Below, piece by piece: positions 48,750 to 59,933 of a DNA stretch of 64,000 bases (its first letter is position 1; every line of letters begins with the position of its first letter). The DNA comes from Mycobacterium lepraemurium. GTDB taxonomy: Bacteria; Actinomycetota; Actinomycetes; Mycobacteriales; Mycobacteriaceae. Where the stretch lies: the NCBI GenBank assembly GCA_002291465.1, contig CP021238.1, forward strand, positions 62,001 through 126,000, read 5' to 3'. Under the pieces are notes generated by a model. It saw only the letters and a program-made list of their open reading frames with translations. It ran no database searches and was not told the origin of the DNA. The position numbers were made by a program, and so were the translations under genes.

Positions 48750-49870
48750 TGTTCCGGCGGGCGCCGGTCGGCGGAACGGGCGAAGTAGCCGGCGATCGTC
48801 GCGGTCACTTCGAGGAACTTGCGCCGGGTGGCCGGGGCCATCTCACCGTTCACGTCGATCACGCCGCCGGGGCGCAGATGGGGATCGAACGGTACCTCGA
48901 TCACCGGGCGGCCGTGGTCGATGAACTCGCGGGCGAGCAGCGCCCGGGTGCGCTTGTCGGCGTGGCCGTCCGAATCGTTGAGCACCACGAGGCTGTGGGC
49001 CAGCAGCGTCGTCAGGCCGTGATCGGCCAGCCACTCCAGGGTTCTCGCGGCAGCCGACGCGCCGTCGGCCCACGGGGAGGACACCACGATCAGCGCGTCG
49101 AGGTCGCGCAGTACCTCCTGGGTGAGCGGCGCGTCCATGGTCGAGCCGCAGTCGATCACCGAGATGGTGAAGTGTCGGTCCAGCCGCCGCGTGGCCTCCC
49201 GGTAGATCGCCGGATCGAGCACCCGGCGCGGACCCGACGCCGGCTCGCCGCCGAGCGCGTGCAGGCCCGCGGCGTTGCGGCCCAGCCGGGCCACCACGTC
49301 GTCGAACGACCGCAGGTTCTGGTCGGCGGTGAGCTCCCAGAACGAGCCCGTCGACGCCGGATCGATGCGGCTGCCCAGCCGCCCGAAAGCGGTGTCGGCG
49401 TCGATCGCTACGACGTGGTCCTGCCGGCGCAGCTCGGCGAACAGCGAGCCGACGCTGGCGGCCACCGACGTCTTTCCCACCCCGCCCTTGCCGAGCACGC
49501 CGACCTTGTAGTTGCCGTACAGGCGGGCCTGGATGGCCTGCTCGAATTGCGCCTCGCGGCGTTGGGCGGGGGATGGGCCCAGGTCGATCAGGCCGAACGT
49601 GGCGAGCCGCAGGGCGCGTCGCCAACCGCGGTCGGGCGGTTGCGGCGTGGCGGCAGGCTGCCGCCGCGGGGTCGGTGGCGCCGCGGGAGCCGGGGTCGCG
49701 GTGGGCGGGTGCGGGCGAAACGTGGGCGGTGCCGGCGGCCGGGTCGGGGGCATTGGAGCCGGCGGCGCGGGGCGCGGGGCGGCCGGGGGCGGCGGCGCCT
49801 CGGGCGCGAGCCGGGCGCTCGGCCGCTCGGGCTGCAGACGGTCCCGCAGGAATTCGTCGCGCTCGTTCAT
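48746..49870 (-). CDS. MinD/ParA-like ATPase (Rv3860 homologue)
   Basis: 374 residues from [29 protein letters not shown]. The first 85 residues are Pro/Ala-rich and probably disordered. The deviant Walker A is [24 protein letters not shown], Walker A' region [21 protein letters not shown], and the [36 protein letters not shown] segment is MinD-like. It is divergent from gltB, as Rv3860 is from gltB in M. tuberculosis, and resembles EspI and the ESX MinD-like proteins. Unlike the ESX-2 copy at 38937, its ATP site is intact. The role is unknown. The 3' end overlaps that of the sigma-factor gene by 4 bp. Confidence 0.88.
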   Translation of the reverse strand: MNERDEFLRDRLQPERPSARLAPEAPPPPAAPRPAPPAPMPPTRPPAPPTFRPHPPTATPAPAAPPTPRRQPAATPQPPDRGWRRALRLATFGLIDLGPSPAQRREAQFEQAIQARLYGNYKVGVLGKGGVGKTSVAASVGSLFAELRRQDHVVAIDADTAFGRLGSRIDPASTGSFWELTADQNLRSFDDVVARLGRNAAGLHALGGEPASGPRRVLDPAIYREATRRLDRHFTISVIDCGSTMDAPLTQEVLRDLDALIVVSSPWADGASAAARTLEWLADHGLTTLLAHSLVVLNDSDGHADKRTRALLAREFIDHGRPVIEVPFDPHLRPGGVIDVNGEMAPATRRKFLEVTATIAGYFARSADRRPPEH

Positions 49871-50434
49871 GGGCTCCTCGGATGCCAGGCCGTCGACCGT
49901 CGCGGCGGTGGCCCGGCCGCGGCGGGCTCGTCACGTGATGAGCGCCACGGTCCACCGTGCGACGCCGGATGTGACCGATACCCGTCCAGTATCGCCTCAC
50001 CGGCCCGTACGCCATACCGGGTCGGCACCTGCAAATCCCGCCGGGGCACCGTCCGCGCCGATACCCGCGCGCCAAGCCCGCCGCCGGCCAGCCGGGATCG
50101 GCGCTGCTGCGCCGAGAAATCCCGGGCCCGTCCGGCAGCCCGGCCGCCGCGGCGGCGGGTGGCGGCAGCGAAATTTTTCGGCGCCGCCCACCGGCGGTTA
50201 GACTTGTCGAAGTTGGCATGTCAGGCGGGTATTGTCATATCGTTTTACGACTTGTCGAGACCGGTTCCAGGCCACCGTTCAAAGCTGCACGGACGTCCCC
50301 AACAGGATCATCTCCGCCTGGCGCACAGCCCATCGAGACAAGGCCGACGGGGTTCTACCGCAACCTCCGGTGTGACTTCGTCGGGGCCGCTGCCAACGGC
50401 CGCGCAGAACGTTCAGGTGAAGGGTCAGGTGCAT
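49871..50434 (+). promoter_or_regulatory. Divergent upstream region of gltB
   Basis: 564 bp with no gene. The 10-mer GACTTGTCGA occurs at 50201 and 50249, 48 bp apart, flanking TTGTCATATCGTTTTACGACTTG. A GC-rich segment with many short dyads (about 50150-50200) precedes it. A long untranslated leader (about 180 bp) before the ATG at 50435 is likely, with GAAGGG about 12 bp before the start codon. The repeats could bind a nitrogen or global regulator; no known box is claimed. Confidence 0.4.
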
Positions 50435-53400
50435 ATGACGCCCAAGCGCGCCGGGTTGTACAACCCCGCGTTCGAGCACGACGCGTGCGGGGTAGCCATG
50501 GTCGTCGACATGCACGGCCGACGCAGCCGCGACATCGTCGACAAGGCGATCACCGCGTTGCTCAACCTCGAACACCGGGGTGCCCAGGGCGCCGAGCCGC
50601 GCAGCGGTGACGGCGCCGGCATCCTGATCCAGGTTCCCGACGCCTTCCTGCGCGAGGTGGTGGACTTCGAGCTGCCGCCCGGGGGCAGCTACGCCACCGG
50701 CATCGCGTTTTTGCCGCAGTCGTCCAAGGACGCCGCGACCGCTTGTGCCGCAGTGGAAAAGATTGCCGAGGCCGAGGGCCTGACGGTGCTGGGCTGGCGC
50801 AACGTCCCCATCGACGACTCGTCGCTGGGCGCGCTGTCGCGCGACGCCATGCCCACCTTCCGGCAGGTGTTCATGGCCGGCGCCTCCGGGATGACGCTGG
50901 AGCGCCGCGCCTACCTGGTGCGCAAGCGCGCCGAGCACGAGCTGGGCACCAAGGGCCCGGGTCAGGACGGTCCCGGACGCGAAACCGTTTACTTCCCAAG
51001 CCTTTCCGGTCAGACCTTCGTGTACAAGGGCATGCTGACCACCCCGCAGCTCAAGGCGTTCTACCTCGACCTGCAAGACGACCGGTTGACGAGCGCGCTG
51101 GGCATCGTGCACTCCCGCTTCTCCACCAACACCTTTCCGTCGTGGCCGCTGGCGCACCCGTTCCGGCGCATCGCGCACAACGGTGAGATCAACACCGTCA
51201 CCGGCAACGAGAACTGGATGCGGGCGCGCGAGGCGCTGATCAAGACCGACGTGTTCGGCACCGAGGCCGACGTCGAGAAGCTGTTCCCGATCTGCACCCC
51301 GGGCGCCTCGGACACCGCGCGTTTCGACGAGGTGCTCGAGCTGCTCCACCTCGGTGGGCGCAGCCTGGCCCACGCGGTGTTGATGATGATCCCCGAGGCC
51401 TGGGAACGGCACGAGTCGATGGACCCCGCCCGGCGGGCGTTCTACCAGTACCACGCCTCGTTGATGGAGCCCTGGGACGGCCCGGCGTCGATGACCTTCA
51501 CCGACGGCACCATCATCGGCGCGGTGCTCGACCGAAACGGCTTGCGCCCCTCGCGGATCTGGGTCGCCGAGGACGGCCTGGTGGTGATGGCGTCGGAGGC
51601 CGGTGTGCTGGATCTGGACCCGGCCACGGTGGTGCGCCGGATGCGGTTGCAGCCCGGTCGGATGTTCCTGGTGGACACCGCCCAGGGTCGGATCGTCTCC
51701 GACGAGGAGATCAAGGCGGAGCTGGCCGCCGAGCACCCCTACCAGGAGTGGCTGGACCGCAACCTGGTCCCGCTCGACGACCTGCCGCAGGGCGACTACA
51801 AGCGGATGCCGCACGACCGACTGGTCAAGCGGCAGCAGACCTTTGGCTACACCTACGAGGAACTGAACCTGTTGGTGGCGCCGATGGTGAGCACCGGCGC
51901 CGAGCCGATCGGGTCGATGGGTACCGACACCCCGGTCGCGGTGCTCTCGCAGCGGCCGCGGATGCTCTACGACTGCTTCCAGCAACTCTTCGCGCAGGTG
52001 ACCAACCCGCCGCTGGACGCCATCCGTGAGGAGGTGGTGACCAGCCTGCAGGGCACCACCGGCGGGGAGCGCGACCTGCTCACCCCGACCGAGCTGTCCT
52101 GTCACCAGATCGTGTTGTCTCAGCCGATCCTGCGTAACCGCGAGCTGGCGAAGCTGGTCAACCTGAACCCCGACGACGAGGTCAGCGGGCGTCCACATGG
52201 CATGCGTTCCAAGGTGATTCGCTGCCTGTACCCGGTGGCCGAGGGCGGCGCCGGGCTGGCCGCCGCCCTGGAGGACGTGCGCGCGCAGGCCGCGGCGGCG
52301 ATCGCCGACGGCGCGCGGGTGATCATCCTGTCCGACCGCGAATCCGACGAGAAGATGGCGCCCCTCCCGTCGCTGCTGGCGGTGGCCGGGGTGCACCACC
52401 ACCTGGTGCGCGACCGGACCCGCACGCACGTCGGCCTGGTGGTGGAAAGCGGTGACGCCCGTGAGGTGCACCACATGGCCGCCCTGGTCGGCTTCGGCGC
52501 CGCGGCGATCAACCCGTACATGGTGTTCGAGTCGATCGAGGACATGCTCGACCGCGGCGTCATCGAGGGCATCGACCGCAACACCGCGCTGAACAACTAC
52601 GTCAAGGCGGCCGGCAAGGGTGTGCTGAAAGTGATGTCCAAGATGGGCATTTCGACGCTGGCCTCCTACACCGGCGCGCAGTTGTTCCAGGCGGTCGGCA
52701 TTTCCGAGGACGTGCTCGACGAGTACTTCACCGGGTTGAGCTGCCCCATCGGCGGCATTACCCTGGACGACATCGCCGCCGACGTCGCCGCCCGGCACGC
52801 GTTGGCCTACCTAGACCGCCCCAACGAACGCGCTCACCGCGAGCTCGAAGTGGGTGGGGAATACCAGTGGCGCCGCGAGGGCGAGTACCACCTGTTCAAC
52901 CCGGAGACCGTGTTCAAGCTGCAGCACGCCACCCGCACCGGCCAGTACAAGATCTTCAAGGACTACGCCCGGCTGGTCGACGACCAGAGCGAGCGGATGG
53001 CGTCGCTGCGCGGCCTACTCAAGTTCCGCGCCGGGGTCCGTCCGCCGGTTCCGCTGGAAGAGGTCGAGCCGGCGAGCGAGATCGGCAAGCGCTTCTCGAC
53101 CGGGGCGATGAGCTACGGCTCGATCTCCGCCGAGGCGCATGAGACGCTGGCCATCGCCATGAACCGGCTGGGCGGGCGGTCCAACAGCGGCGAGGGCGGC
53201 GAGGACGTCAAGCGCTTCGACCGCGACCCCGACGGCAGCTGGCGGCGCAGCGCCATCAAGCAGGTCGCCTCGGGCCGGTTCGGTGTCACCTCGCACTACC
53301 TGACGAACTGCACCGACATTCAGATCAAGATGGCCCAGGGTGCGAAACCCGGTGAGGGCGGCCAACTTCCGGGGCACAAGGTGTACCCGTGGGTGGCCGA

Positions 53401-55018
53401 GGTGCGGCACTCCACCCCCGGCGTCGGCCTGATCTCGCCGCCGCCGCACCACGACATCTACTCCATCGAGGACTTGGCCCAGCTGATCCACGACCTGAAG
53501 AACGCCAACCCGGCCGCCCGGGTGCACGTCAAGCTGGTCTCGGAGAACGGCGTCGGCACGGTGGCCGCGGGTGTGTCCAAGGCGCACGCCGACGTGGTGC
53601 TGATCTCCGGGCACGACGGCGGCACCGGCGCCACCCCGCTCACCTCGATGAAGCACGCCGGCGCGCCCTGGGAGCTGGGGCTGGCCGAGACGCAGCAGAC
53701 GTTGCTGCTGAACGGTTTACGCGACCGGATCGTCGTCCAGGTCGACGGCCAGCTCAAGACGGGACGCGACGTGATGATCGCGGCGCTGCTGGGCGCCGAG
53801 GAATTCGGCTTCGCCACCGCGCCGCTGGTGGTGTCCGGCTGCATCATGATGCGGGTCTGCCACCTGGACACCTGCCCCGTCGGGGTGGCCACCCAGAACC
53901 CGGTGCTGCGGGAACGGTTCACCGGCAAGCCCGAGTTCGTGGAGAACTTCTTCATGTTCATCGCCGAAGAAGTCCGGGAATACATGGCGCAGTTGGGATT
54001 CCGCACCCTCAACGAGGCCGTCGGCCAGGTGAAGTCGCTGGACACCACGCTGGCGCGGGTGCATTGGAAGGCGCACCGGCTGGACCTGGGCCCGGTGCTG
54101 CACGAGCCGGAATCGGCGTTCATGAACCAGGACCTGTACTGCAGCTCACGCCAGGACCACGGCTTGGACAAGGCGCTCGACCAGCAGTTGATCGTGATGA
54201 GCCGCGAGGCGCTGGACTCCGGCAAGCCGGTGCGGTTCTCCACCACGATCAGCAACGTCAACCGCACGGTGGGCACCATGCTCGGCCACGAGGTGACCAA
54301 AGCCTATGGCGGCCAAGGGTTGCCGGACGGCACCATCGACATCACCTTCGACGGGTCGGCGGGCAACAGCTTCGGCGCGTTCGTGCCGCGTGGGATCACC
54401 CTGCGGGTCTACGGCGATGCCAACGACTACGTGGGCAAGGGCCTGTCCGGTGGCCGGATCGTGGTCCGGCCGTCGGACAACGCGCCGGCCGACTACGTCG
54501 CCGAGGACAACATCATCGGCGGCAACGTGATCCTGTTCGGCGCCACCAGCGGGGAGGCGTACCTGCGCGGTGTTGTCGGCGAGCGGTTCGCGGTCCGCAA
54601 CTCCGGGGCGCACGCCGTCGTCGAGGGCGTCGGCGACCACGGCTGCGAATACATGACGAGCGGCAAGGTCGTCGTGCTCGGCCGCACCGGCCGCAACTTC
54701 GCGGCCGGAATGTCCGGTGGTGTGGCCTACGTCTACGACCCGCCCGGCGAATTCCCGCAACATCTCAACGCGGAAATGGTCGAACTTGAGAGCTTGGACG
54801 ACGATGACATCGAGTGGCTGCACGGCATGATTCAGGCACACGTCGACGCCACGGATTCCGCTGTGGGCCAGCGGATTCTGGGCGACTGGGCGCAACAGCA
54901 GCGGCACTTCGTCAAGGTGATGCCGCGCGACTACAGGCGGGTGCTGCAGGCCATCGCCGAAGCCGAACGTGACGGCGGCGATGTCGACAAGGCGATCATG
55001 GCGGCCGCGCATGGCTGA
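50435..55018 (+). CDS. gltB: Glutamate synthase large subunit
   Basis: 1527 residues, a normal length. ATG at 50435: [31 protein letters not shown]; Cys18 becomes the N-terminal nucleophile of the class II glutamine amidotransferase after propeptide removal. Amidotransferase landmarks: RRSG-type [44 protein letters not shown]. Central and FMN-binding synthase domains follow ([29 protein letters not shown]). The 3Fe-4S cysteines are Cys1136, Cys1142 and Cys1147 ([21 protein letters not shown]). The C-terminal beta-helix ([38 protein letters not shown]) closes it. It makes two glutamates from glutamine and 2-oxoglutarate with GltD. No lesion in 4.6 kb. Confidence 0.97.
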   Translation: MTPKRAGLYNPAFEHDACGVAMVVDMHGRRSRDIVDKAITALLNLEHRGAQGAEPRSGDGAGILIQVPDAFLREVVDFELPPGGSYATGIAFLPQSSKDAATACAAVEKIAEAEGLTVLGWRNVPIDDSSLGALSRDAMPTFRQVFMAGASGMTLERRAYLVRKRAEHELGTKGPGQDGPGRETVYFPSLSGQTFVYKGMLTTPQLKAFYLDLQDDRLTSALGIVHSRFSTNTFPSWPLAHPFRRIAHNGEINTVTGNENWMRAREALIKTDVFGTEADVEKLFPICTPGASDTARFDEVLELLHLGGRSLAHAVLMMIPEAWERHESMDPARRAFYQYHASLMEPWDGPASMTFTDGTIIGAVLDRNGLRPSRIWVAEDGLVVMASEAGVLDLDPATVVRRMRLQPGRMFLVDTAQGRIVSDEEIKAELAAEHPYQEWLDRNLVPLDDLPQGDYKRMPHDRLVKRQQTFGYTYEELNLLVAPMVSTGAEPIGSMGTDTPVAVLSQRPRMLYDCFQQLFAQVTNPPLDAIREEVVTSLQGTTGGERDLLTPTELSCHQIVLSQPILRNRELAKLVNLNPDDEVSGRPHGMRSKVIRCLYPVAEGGAGLAAALEDVRAQAAAAIADGARVIILSDRESDEKMAPLPSLLAVAGVHHHLVRDRTRTHVGLVVESGDAREVHHMAALVGFGAAAINPYMVFESIEDMLDRGVIEGIDRNTALNNYVKAAGKGVLKVMSKMGISTLASYTGAQLFQAVGISEDVLDEYFTGLSCPIGGITLDDIAADVAARHALAYLDRPNERAHRELEVGGEYQWRREGEYHLFNPETVFKLQHATRTGQYKIFKDYARLVDDQSERMASLRGLLKFRAGVRPPVPLEEVEPASEIGKRFSTGAMSYGSISAEAHETLAIAMNRLGGRSNSGEGGEDVKRFDRDPDGSWRRSAIKQVASGRFGVTSHYLTNCTDIQIKMAQGAKPGEGGQLPGHKVYPWVAEVRHSTPGVGLISPPPHHDIYSIEDLAQLIHDLKNANPAARVHVKLVSENGVGTVAAGVSKAHADVVLISGHDGGTGATPLTSMKHAGAPWELGLAETQQTLLLNGLRDRIVVQVDGQLKTGRDVMIAALLGAEEFGFATAPLVVSGCIMMRVCHLDTCPVGVATQNPVLRERFTGKPEFVENFFMFIAEEVREYMAQLGFRTLNEAVGQVKSLDTTLARVHWKAHRLDLGPVLHEPESAFMNQDLYCSSRQDHGLDKALDQQLIVMSREALDSGKPVRFSTTISNVNRTVGTMLGHEVTKAYGGQGLPDGTIDITFDGSAGNSFGAFVPRGITLRVYGDANDYVGKGLSGGRIVVRPSDNAPADYVAEDNIIGGNVILFGATSGEAYLRGVVGERFAVRNSGAHAVVEGVGDHGCEYMTSGKVVVLGRTGRNFAAGMSGGVAYVYDPPGEFPQHLNAEMVELESLDDDDIEWLHGMIQAHVDATDSAVGQRILGDWAQQQRHFVKVMPRDYRRVLQAIAEAERDGGDVDKAIMAAAHG

Positions 55019-56486
55019 TCCGAGCGGCTTCCTGAAATACACGCATCGGGAACTGCCGAAGCGCAGGCCTGTCCCGCTGCGGTTGCGCGACTGGCGAGAG
55101 GTCTACGAGGAATTCGACCACGGCACCCTGCGCGAGCAGGCCACTCGATGCATGGACTGCGGTATTCCGTTCTGCCACAACGGTTGTCCGCTGGGCAACC
55201 TGATCCCGGAGTGGAATGACCTGGTGCGCACCGGGCGGTGGCGCGACGCCATCGAGCGGCTGCACGCCACCAACAACTTCCCGGACTTCACCGGGCGGCT
55301 GTGCCCGGCTCCCTGCGAGCCGGCCTGCGTGCTCGGCATCAACCAGGACCCGGTGACGATCAAGCAGATCGAGCTGGAGATCATCGACAACGCCTTCGAC
55401 GAGGGCTGGGTGCAGCCGCTGCCGCCGGACAAGCTGACCGGCAAAAAGGTCGCCGTGGTCGGCTCCGGCCCGGCGGGCCTGGCCGCCGCCCAGCAGCTGA
55501 CCCGGGCCGGGCACAGCGTCACCGTCTTCGAGCGGTCCGACAAGATCGGCGGGCTGCTGCGCTACGGCATCCCGGAATTCAAGATGGAAAAGCGGGTCCT
55601 GGACCGCCGGCTGGACCAGATGCGCGCCGAGGGAACCGAATTCCGCGCCGGCGTCAACGTCGGCGTCGACATCACCGCGGACCAGCTGCGCGCCGACTTC
55701 GACGCCGTCGTGCTGTCCGGCGGCGCCACCGCCTGGCGGGATCTGCCCATTCCCGGCCGGGAGCTGGACGGCATCCACCAGGCGATGGAGTTCTTGCCGT
55801 GGGGCAACCGGCAAGCCTCGGGCGACCTGGACGAGGTCGACATGGACGCCGACGGGCAGCCGCCGATCACCGCCAAGGGCAAGAAGGTCATCATCATCGG
55901 CGGCGGCGACACCGGCGCCGACTGCCTGGGCACCGTGCACCGGCAGGGCGCCACCGAGGTGCACCAGTTCGAGATCATGCCGCGTCCGCCGGACACCCGC
56001 GCCCCGTCCACCCCGTGGCCGACCTACCCGCTGATGTACCGGGTGTCCTCGGCGCACGAGGAGGGCGGCGAGCGGGTGTTCTCGGTCAACACCGAGGAGT
56101 TCGTTGGTGAGAACGGTCGCGTCACGGCGCTCAAGGCGCACGAGGTGACCATGGAGGACGGCAAGTTCGTCAAGGTCGAGGGCTCGGAGTTCGAACTCGA
56201 GGCCGACCTGGTGCTGCTGGCGATGGGATTCGTCGGCCCCGAGAAGGAGGGCCTGCTCACCGACCTCGGGGTGAAGTTCACCGAGCGCGGCAACGTCGCG
56301 CGCGGCGCCGATTTCGACACCTCGATTCCGGGCGTGTTCGTGGCCGGGGACATGGGTCGCGGCCAGTCGTTGATCGTCTGGGCGATAGCTGAGGGCCGGG
56401 CGGCCGCGGCGGCGGCGGATCGGTTCCTGATGGGCGCCACCGCGCTGCCGGCGCCGGTCAAACCCACCGCGGTACCGCTGCAGTAG
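55011..56486 (+). CDS. gltD: Glutamate synthase small subunit
   Basis: 491 residues, ATG at 55011 overlapping the gltB stop by 8 bp, so the two are co-translated. N-terminal Fe-S region: [23 protein letters not shown] and [24 protein letters not shown] hold the cysteines for two 4Fe-4S clusters. FAD site [28 protein letters not shown] with [18 protein letters not shown] site [21 protein letters not shown], then the closing [21 protein letters not shown]. It passes electrons from NADPH to the GltB FMN. Clean frame. Confidence 0.97.
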   Translation: MADPSGFLKYTHRELPKRRPVPLRLRDWREVYEEFDHGTLREQATRCMDCGIPFCHNGCPLGNLIPEWNDLVRTGRWRDAIERLHATNNFPDFTGRLCPAPCEPACVLGINQDPVTIKQIELEIIDNAFDEGWVQPLPPDKLTGKKVAVVGSGPAGLAAAQQLTRAGHSVTVFERSDKIGGLLRYGIPEFKMEKRVLDRRLDQMRAEGTEFRAGVNVGVDITADQLRADFDAVVLSGGATAWRDLPIPGRELDGIHQAMEFLPWGNRQASGDLDEVDMDADGQPPITAKGKKVIIIGGGDTGADCLGTVHRQGATEVHQFEIMPRPPDTRAPSTPWPTYPLMYRVSSAHEEGGERVFSVNTEEFVGENGRVTALKAHEVTMEDGKFVKVEGSEFELEADLVLLAMGFVGPEKEGLLTDLGVKFTERGNVARGADFDTSIPGVFVAGDMGRGQSLIVWAIAEGRAAAAAADRFLMGATALPAPVKPTAVPLQ

Positions 56487-56846
56487 TAACACCAGTCATA
56501 TCAGAAACACGACCGGTTTCGCTCGGCGCGTCTTCCACAGTTTGTCAGAACGTTGGTGTCTAATAACCTCCTGTGAGCCAGCTCACAGGAGGGTCACACC
56601 GGTTTCCCGGTTGAAGGACCGACCGCAGGAGTGTTCGTTGTGCATATCAATCCATTACCTCGGTCGCGGATGGGGTGAATCGCCTGGTCATGGCTGCGGC
56701 ATCCGGTGAAAAGCCGCGAGTTCCCCGCCAAGCACGAGCGACTGGTCACCGCACAGGACCTCCTGCTGTTCGGTGTGTGATCGCCGGGCCGACGTGGCGT
56801 CCGGCCCCAGTGTGTTTGCTCGCAGCGGGCCCGGCGGGCGGGTACC
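56487..56846. other. Gap after gltD without a gene
   Basis: About 360 bp. Holds the 26-bp palindrome at 56567 and then sequence open in several frames with no recognisable protein. It ends at the 3' end of the convergent LLM gene. Confidence 0.5.
56567..56592. terminator. 26-bp palindrome downstream of gltBD
   Basis: Two perfect 12-base arms, CCTCCTGTGAGC (56567) and GCTCACAGGAGG (56581), separated by CA, lie about 80 bp after the gltD stop. As RNA it would form a 12-bp stem with almost no loop. TGTGAGCCAGCTCACA also looks like a dyad protein site (CRP-like TGTGA-N6-TCACA). Both terminator and operator are possible. Confidence 0.5.
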
Positions 56847-57690
56847 TCAGGAACCCAATAACCCCGAGTCGCGGATCGCCTCAGCGAGCGGCTCCAGCAC
56901 CGCGGGGTCGTGCGGCGGCGGCAGGTAGACGATGCCGAGATCCAATCCCTCGGCGGCCAGCGCGGCCGTGTCGTCGATGACCTTGCCGTAGTCCAGGTCC
57001 GGCTCCAGCCGCAGGTGGGCCGAGGGCAGGATCTCCTTGGGATCGCGGCCGATGTCCGCGCAATGGGAGGCCAGCACGTCGCGCTTGTGGGCGAAGACGT
57101 CCGGCGGGCCGCCGACGAAGTTCCAGTGCTGGGCGTAGCGGGCGGTGATCCGCAGGGTGCGCGCTGCCGCCTATGCAGATCGGCGGGTGCGGCCGCTGCG
57201 GCCCCTTCGGCTCGTTGCGGGCCCCCTTGAGCTGGTAGAACTTGCCGTCGAAGTCGGTGGTCTCCTGGCTGAGCAGGCTGGTCAGCACCGCGCACGCCTC
57301 CTCGAAGCGGTCGAAGCGTTCCCGGATGCTGCCCAGTTCGATGCCGTAGGCGCCGGACTCCTCCTCGTTCCAGCCGGCGCCGATGCCCAGCTCGAGCCGG
57401 CCGCCGGAGATGATGTCGACCGCGGCGGCCATGTTGGCCAGCACCGCGGGGTGGCGGTAGTGGATCCCTGTGACCAGGGTGCCCAGCCGCAGCCGCTTGG
57501 TGGCCTGCGCCAGCGCGGTCAGCGTCGTCCAGCCCTCCAGGCAGGGGCCGCTGCTGTCGGAGAAGATCGGGTAGAAGTAGTCGAACGTCCAGCCGGATTC
57601 GTAGACGTCGATGCCGTCGGCCGCTTGCCAGACGGCCAGCATCTGGGCCCAGGTGGTGTTCTGCGGGGAGGTCTTGAAGGCGAATCGCAT
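56847..57690 (-). pseudogene. LLM-class F420-dependent oxidoreductase, frameshifted
   Basis: ATG at 57690: MRFAFKTSPQNTTWAQMLAVWQAADGIDVYESGWTFDYFYPIFSDSSGPCLEGWTTLTALAQATKRLRLGTLVTGIHYRHPAVLANMAAAVDIISGGRLELGIGAGWNEEE. The barrel is good to PHPPICIGGS, then shifts near 57165. The rest (WNFVGGPPDVFAHKRDVLASHCADIGRDPKEILPSAHLRLEPDLDYGKVIDDTAALAAEGLDLGIVYLPPPHDPAVLEPLAEAI) runs in another frame to 56847. It is the third broken LLM enzyme in the window. Divergent from the truncated membrane protein at 57742. Confidence 0.87.
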
Positions 57691-57741
57691 GACGCCGACG
57701 TTAGTCGGTCTTTATGAAGGACAACTAAACGCGACGTTCTG

Positions 57742-57988
57742 ATGACGTTCGGTTGTGGCTCCCTGGGACTCGACACCAAGATCACCCTGCTGGCCGCGGG
57801 GCTGATCTTTTTGCTCGCGCTGATCCTGGGCGTGTGGAAGTACCGCGAGATGATGACCTCGGAGAACCACCTTGCGCATCCCTACGTCGACATCGCGCAC
57901 CGGGCGGCGCTGCTGTACTCGTTCGCCACTCTGCTGATCGCGGTGTTCGTGCAACTGAGCGCCTGGCCCGTGTGGGTGAACCTGGCCC
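57742..57988 (+). pseudogene. Conserved membrane protein, 3' part deleted
   Basis: ATG at 57742: MTFGCGSLGLDTKITLLAAGLIFLLALILGVWKYREMMTSENHLAHPYVDIAHRAALLYSFATLLIAVFVQLSAWPVWVNLA. Two helices (ITLLAAGLIFLLALILGVW and LLYSFATLLIAVFVQLSAW) are intact, with a conserved ENHLAHPYVDIAHRAALLYSF loop. At 57983-57988 (CTGGCC/TGGCCC) the sequence passes into ethA in a different frame. The remaining helices of this family of about 140 residues are gone. Reading on gives a long meaningless tail. Confidence 0.78.
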
Positions 57989-58954
57989 GAGGACCTGGAC
58001 TATGCGGGCAAGCGCATCGTGGTCATCGGCTCCGGCGCCACCGCGACCACCCTGATCCCGGCCCTGGTGAACTCCGGCGCCGGGCATGTGACGATGCTGC
58101 AGCGCTCGCCGACCTACATCGGTTCGCTGCCCGGGGTCGACCCGCTCGCCGAGCGGGCCAATCGGCTGCTGCCCGACCGACTGGCGCACATGGCCAACCG
58201 CTGGAAAGCCATCGCGTTCAGCACCTTTCAATACCAGCTGTCCCGCAAGGCCCCGGCCTACATGCGCAAGACGATGATGACGATGGCCAAGCGCCGCCTG
58301 ACCGAGGGCTACGACGTGGAAAAGCACTTCGGGCCGCGCTACAACGTCTGGGACGAACGGCTGTGCCTGGCCCCCGACGGCGACTTCTTCCGCACCATCC
58401 GGCACGGCAAGGCCGACGTCGTCACCGACACCATCGACCGGTTCACCGAGACCGGCATCAGGCTGAACTCCGGCGAGGAACTGCCGGCCGACATCATCGT
58501 GACCGCAACGGGTTTGAAAATGCAGTTGCTGGGTGGGGTGACGCCGACCCGCAACGGCGAGCCGGTAGACCTGACGTCGCTGGTGACCTACAAGGGGCTG
58601 ATATTCTCCGGGATGCCGAACTTCGCCATCACGTTCGGCTACACCAACGCATCGTGGACGCTGAAGGCCGACCTGGTCTCCGAATTCGTATGCCGGCTGC
58701 TGAACTACATGGACGCCAAGGGGTTTGACTTCGTGGAGCCGCAGCACCCGGGCGAGGACGTCGACGAGCTACCGTTCATGGACTTCACTCCGGGCTACTT
58801 CCGCCGGTCGATGCACCTGCTGCCCAAGTCGGGATCGCGGGCCCCGTGGCGGCTCAAGCAGAATTACTTCTTCGACATGCGGACCATCCGGCGCGGCAGG
58901 GTCGACGACGAGGGCCTGAAGTTCGCGAAAAAGCGTGCACCGGTAGCGGTTTAG
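57983..58954 (+). pseudogene. ethA: EthA-type Baeyer-Villiger monooxygenase, 5' third deleted
   Basis: Begins at the internal phrase WPEDLDYAGKRIVVIGSGATATTLIPALVNSGAGHVTMLQRSPTYIGSLPGVDPLAERANRLLPD, the NADPH-binding Rossmann of EthA, and is open to the TAG at 58952 ([12 protein letters not shown]), with FGPRYNVWDERLCLAPDGDFFRTIRHGKADVVTDTIDRF and YTNASWTLKADLVSEFVCRLLNYMD. The first 170 or so residues, with the FAD-binding GxGxxG and the FxGxxxHxxxW-type BVMO motif, are missing. A start could only be internal (GTG 58019). Its place beside rraA and hns matches M. tuberculosis ethA. EthA oxidises ketones and activates ethionamide-type prodrugs. Confidence 0.88.
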
Positions 58955-59433
58955 TCGCCCGCGACGACGACGACGATTCCGTCGTCGCTGTAGGCGATGT
59001 CGCAGGGCGTGAACGTCACACCGCCGAGGGTGATGTCGACGTCGCGCTCGCCGGCGCCGGTCTTGGTGCTCTTGCGCGGATTGGTGCCCAGCGCCTTGAC
59101 GCCGATGTCCATGCCGCGCAGGGCGGCGCTGTCGCGCACCGCACCGTTGACGATCAGCCCGGCCCAGCCGTTGGCGCGGGCCAGCTCGGCGATGGCGTCT
59201 CCGACCAGCGCGGTGTGCAGGGAGCCGCCGCCGTCGACCACCAAGACTCCGCCTTCACCCGGCTCGGAGAGCACCGATTTGAGCAGCGCGTTGTCCTGGA
59301 AGCAGCGCACCGTGCTGATCGGCCCGGCGAATTCGGTGCGCCTGCCGAGCTGCCGGAATTGCAGGTCGCAGCTGCGCACGTCGGGCCCGATGTCGTCGAC
59401 CAGGTCGGCGGTGGGCTGAAAGGAAACGGTCAC
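58951..59433 (-). CDS. rraA: RraA-family protein (RNase E regulator/aldolase-like)
   Basis: 160 residues, GTG start at 59433: [139 protein letters not shown]. The [18 protein letters not shown] and [26 protein letters not shown] motifs define RraA. The family trimer binds RNase E or acts as a 4-hydroxy-4-methyl-2-oxoglutarate aldolase; in actinobacteria the role is open. Intact. Its stop overlaps the ethA stop (convergent), and hns lies 8 bp upstream in the same operon. Confidence 0.95.
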   Translation of the reverse strand: MTVSFQPTADLVDDIGPDVRSCDLQFRQLGRRTEFAGPISTVRCFQDNALLKSVLSEPGEGGVLVVDGGGSLHTALVGDAIAELARANGWAGLIVNGAVRDSAALRGMDIGVKALGTNPRKSTKTGAGERDVDITLGGVTFTPCDIAYSDDGIVVVVAGD

Positions 59434-59441
59434 GTCGGCGC

Positions 59442-59837
59442 TCAGCGGCGGCGCAGCTGGCGGATGAGCAGGACGGCTAGCAGGCTGACGGCGACGGCGA
59501 CGATCAGCGGCACCGGCGACTGACCCGCCGCCGGACCCACGACCGCGGGAGCCACCGGGTTGTCCGCGGCTTCCACGGTCGACTTCGCTTGTGCGGCAGC
59601 GTCTTTGGCGGCGGCGGTCAGGTCCCCGTTGGTGTCGGCCCGCTGCCCGCCGGTGGTGGGGGCGTTCTTGGCCGGTGCCTTCTTCGCGGGGGCCTTCTTG
59701 GCGGGCGCCTTCTTCGAAGGTGCCTTCTTGGCCGGCGCTTTCGCGCTCTTCTTGGCCGCCTTGGCGGGCGGTTTCTTCTCCGGCGTGTCGCCGGCGCCGT
59801 CGGCTGCGCTGTTGGTGGGGTCCTGCGGGTCTGCCAT
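59442..59837 (-). CDS. hns: H-NS-like DNA-binding membrane protein (Rv3852 homologue)
   Basis: 131 residues, [64 protein letters not shown]. Residues about 20-60 are repeated PAKKA units, the basic histone-H1-like tail that binds DNA. An Ala-rich linker follows, and a single C-terminal membrane helix, [23 protein letters not shown]. This is the layout of Rv3852. It is thought to help organise the nucleoid. Clean frame, upstream of rraA on the same strand. The KKAPA repeats are direct DNA repeats and could be slippage-prone. Confidence 0.93.
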   Translation of the reverse strand: MADPQDPTNSAADGAGDTPEKKPPAKAAKKSAKAPAKKAPSKKAPAKKAPAKKAPAKNAPTTGGQRADTNGDLTAAAKDAAAQAKSTVEAADNPVAPAVVGPAAGQSPVPLIVAVAVSLLAVLLIRQLRRR

Positions 59838-59933
59838 GCGGCCGCTCCTCGACCTTCCTCTGTCGTCGTTCCCTGGCTCACCGGGGTCTTCGATCCATCA
59901 TGCCAGGACGCCTTCCGCCGCCCGGGCCGCCGG

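Noticed and set aside
48446..50434. Open frame extending gltB upstream by about 660 codons
   Set aside because: The upstream part is low-complexity Arg/Gly/Ala text opposite the MinD-like gene; glutamate synthase homology begins at the ATG at 50435 with the propeptide and Cys18.
50279..52798. An 839-codon minus-strand frame opposite gltB
   Set aside because: Antisense shadow of the highly conserved gltB; His/Arg/Gly-rich with no recognisable motif.
57742..58728. A 328-residue protein starting with two membrane helices
   Set aside because: After residue 82 it reads ethA out of frame; the native ethA frame is the other one.
59600..59790. Short tandem repeats as a CRISPR or minisatellite
   Set aside because: They encode the PAKKA repeats of the H-NS-like protein in frame; no spacer structure.
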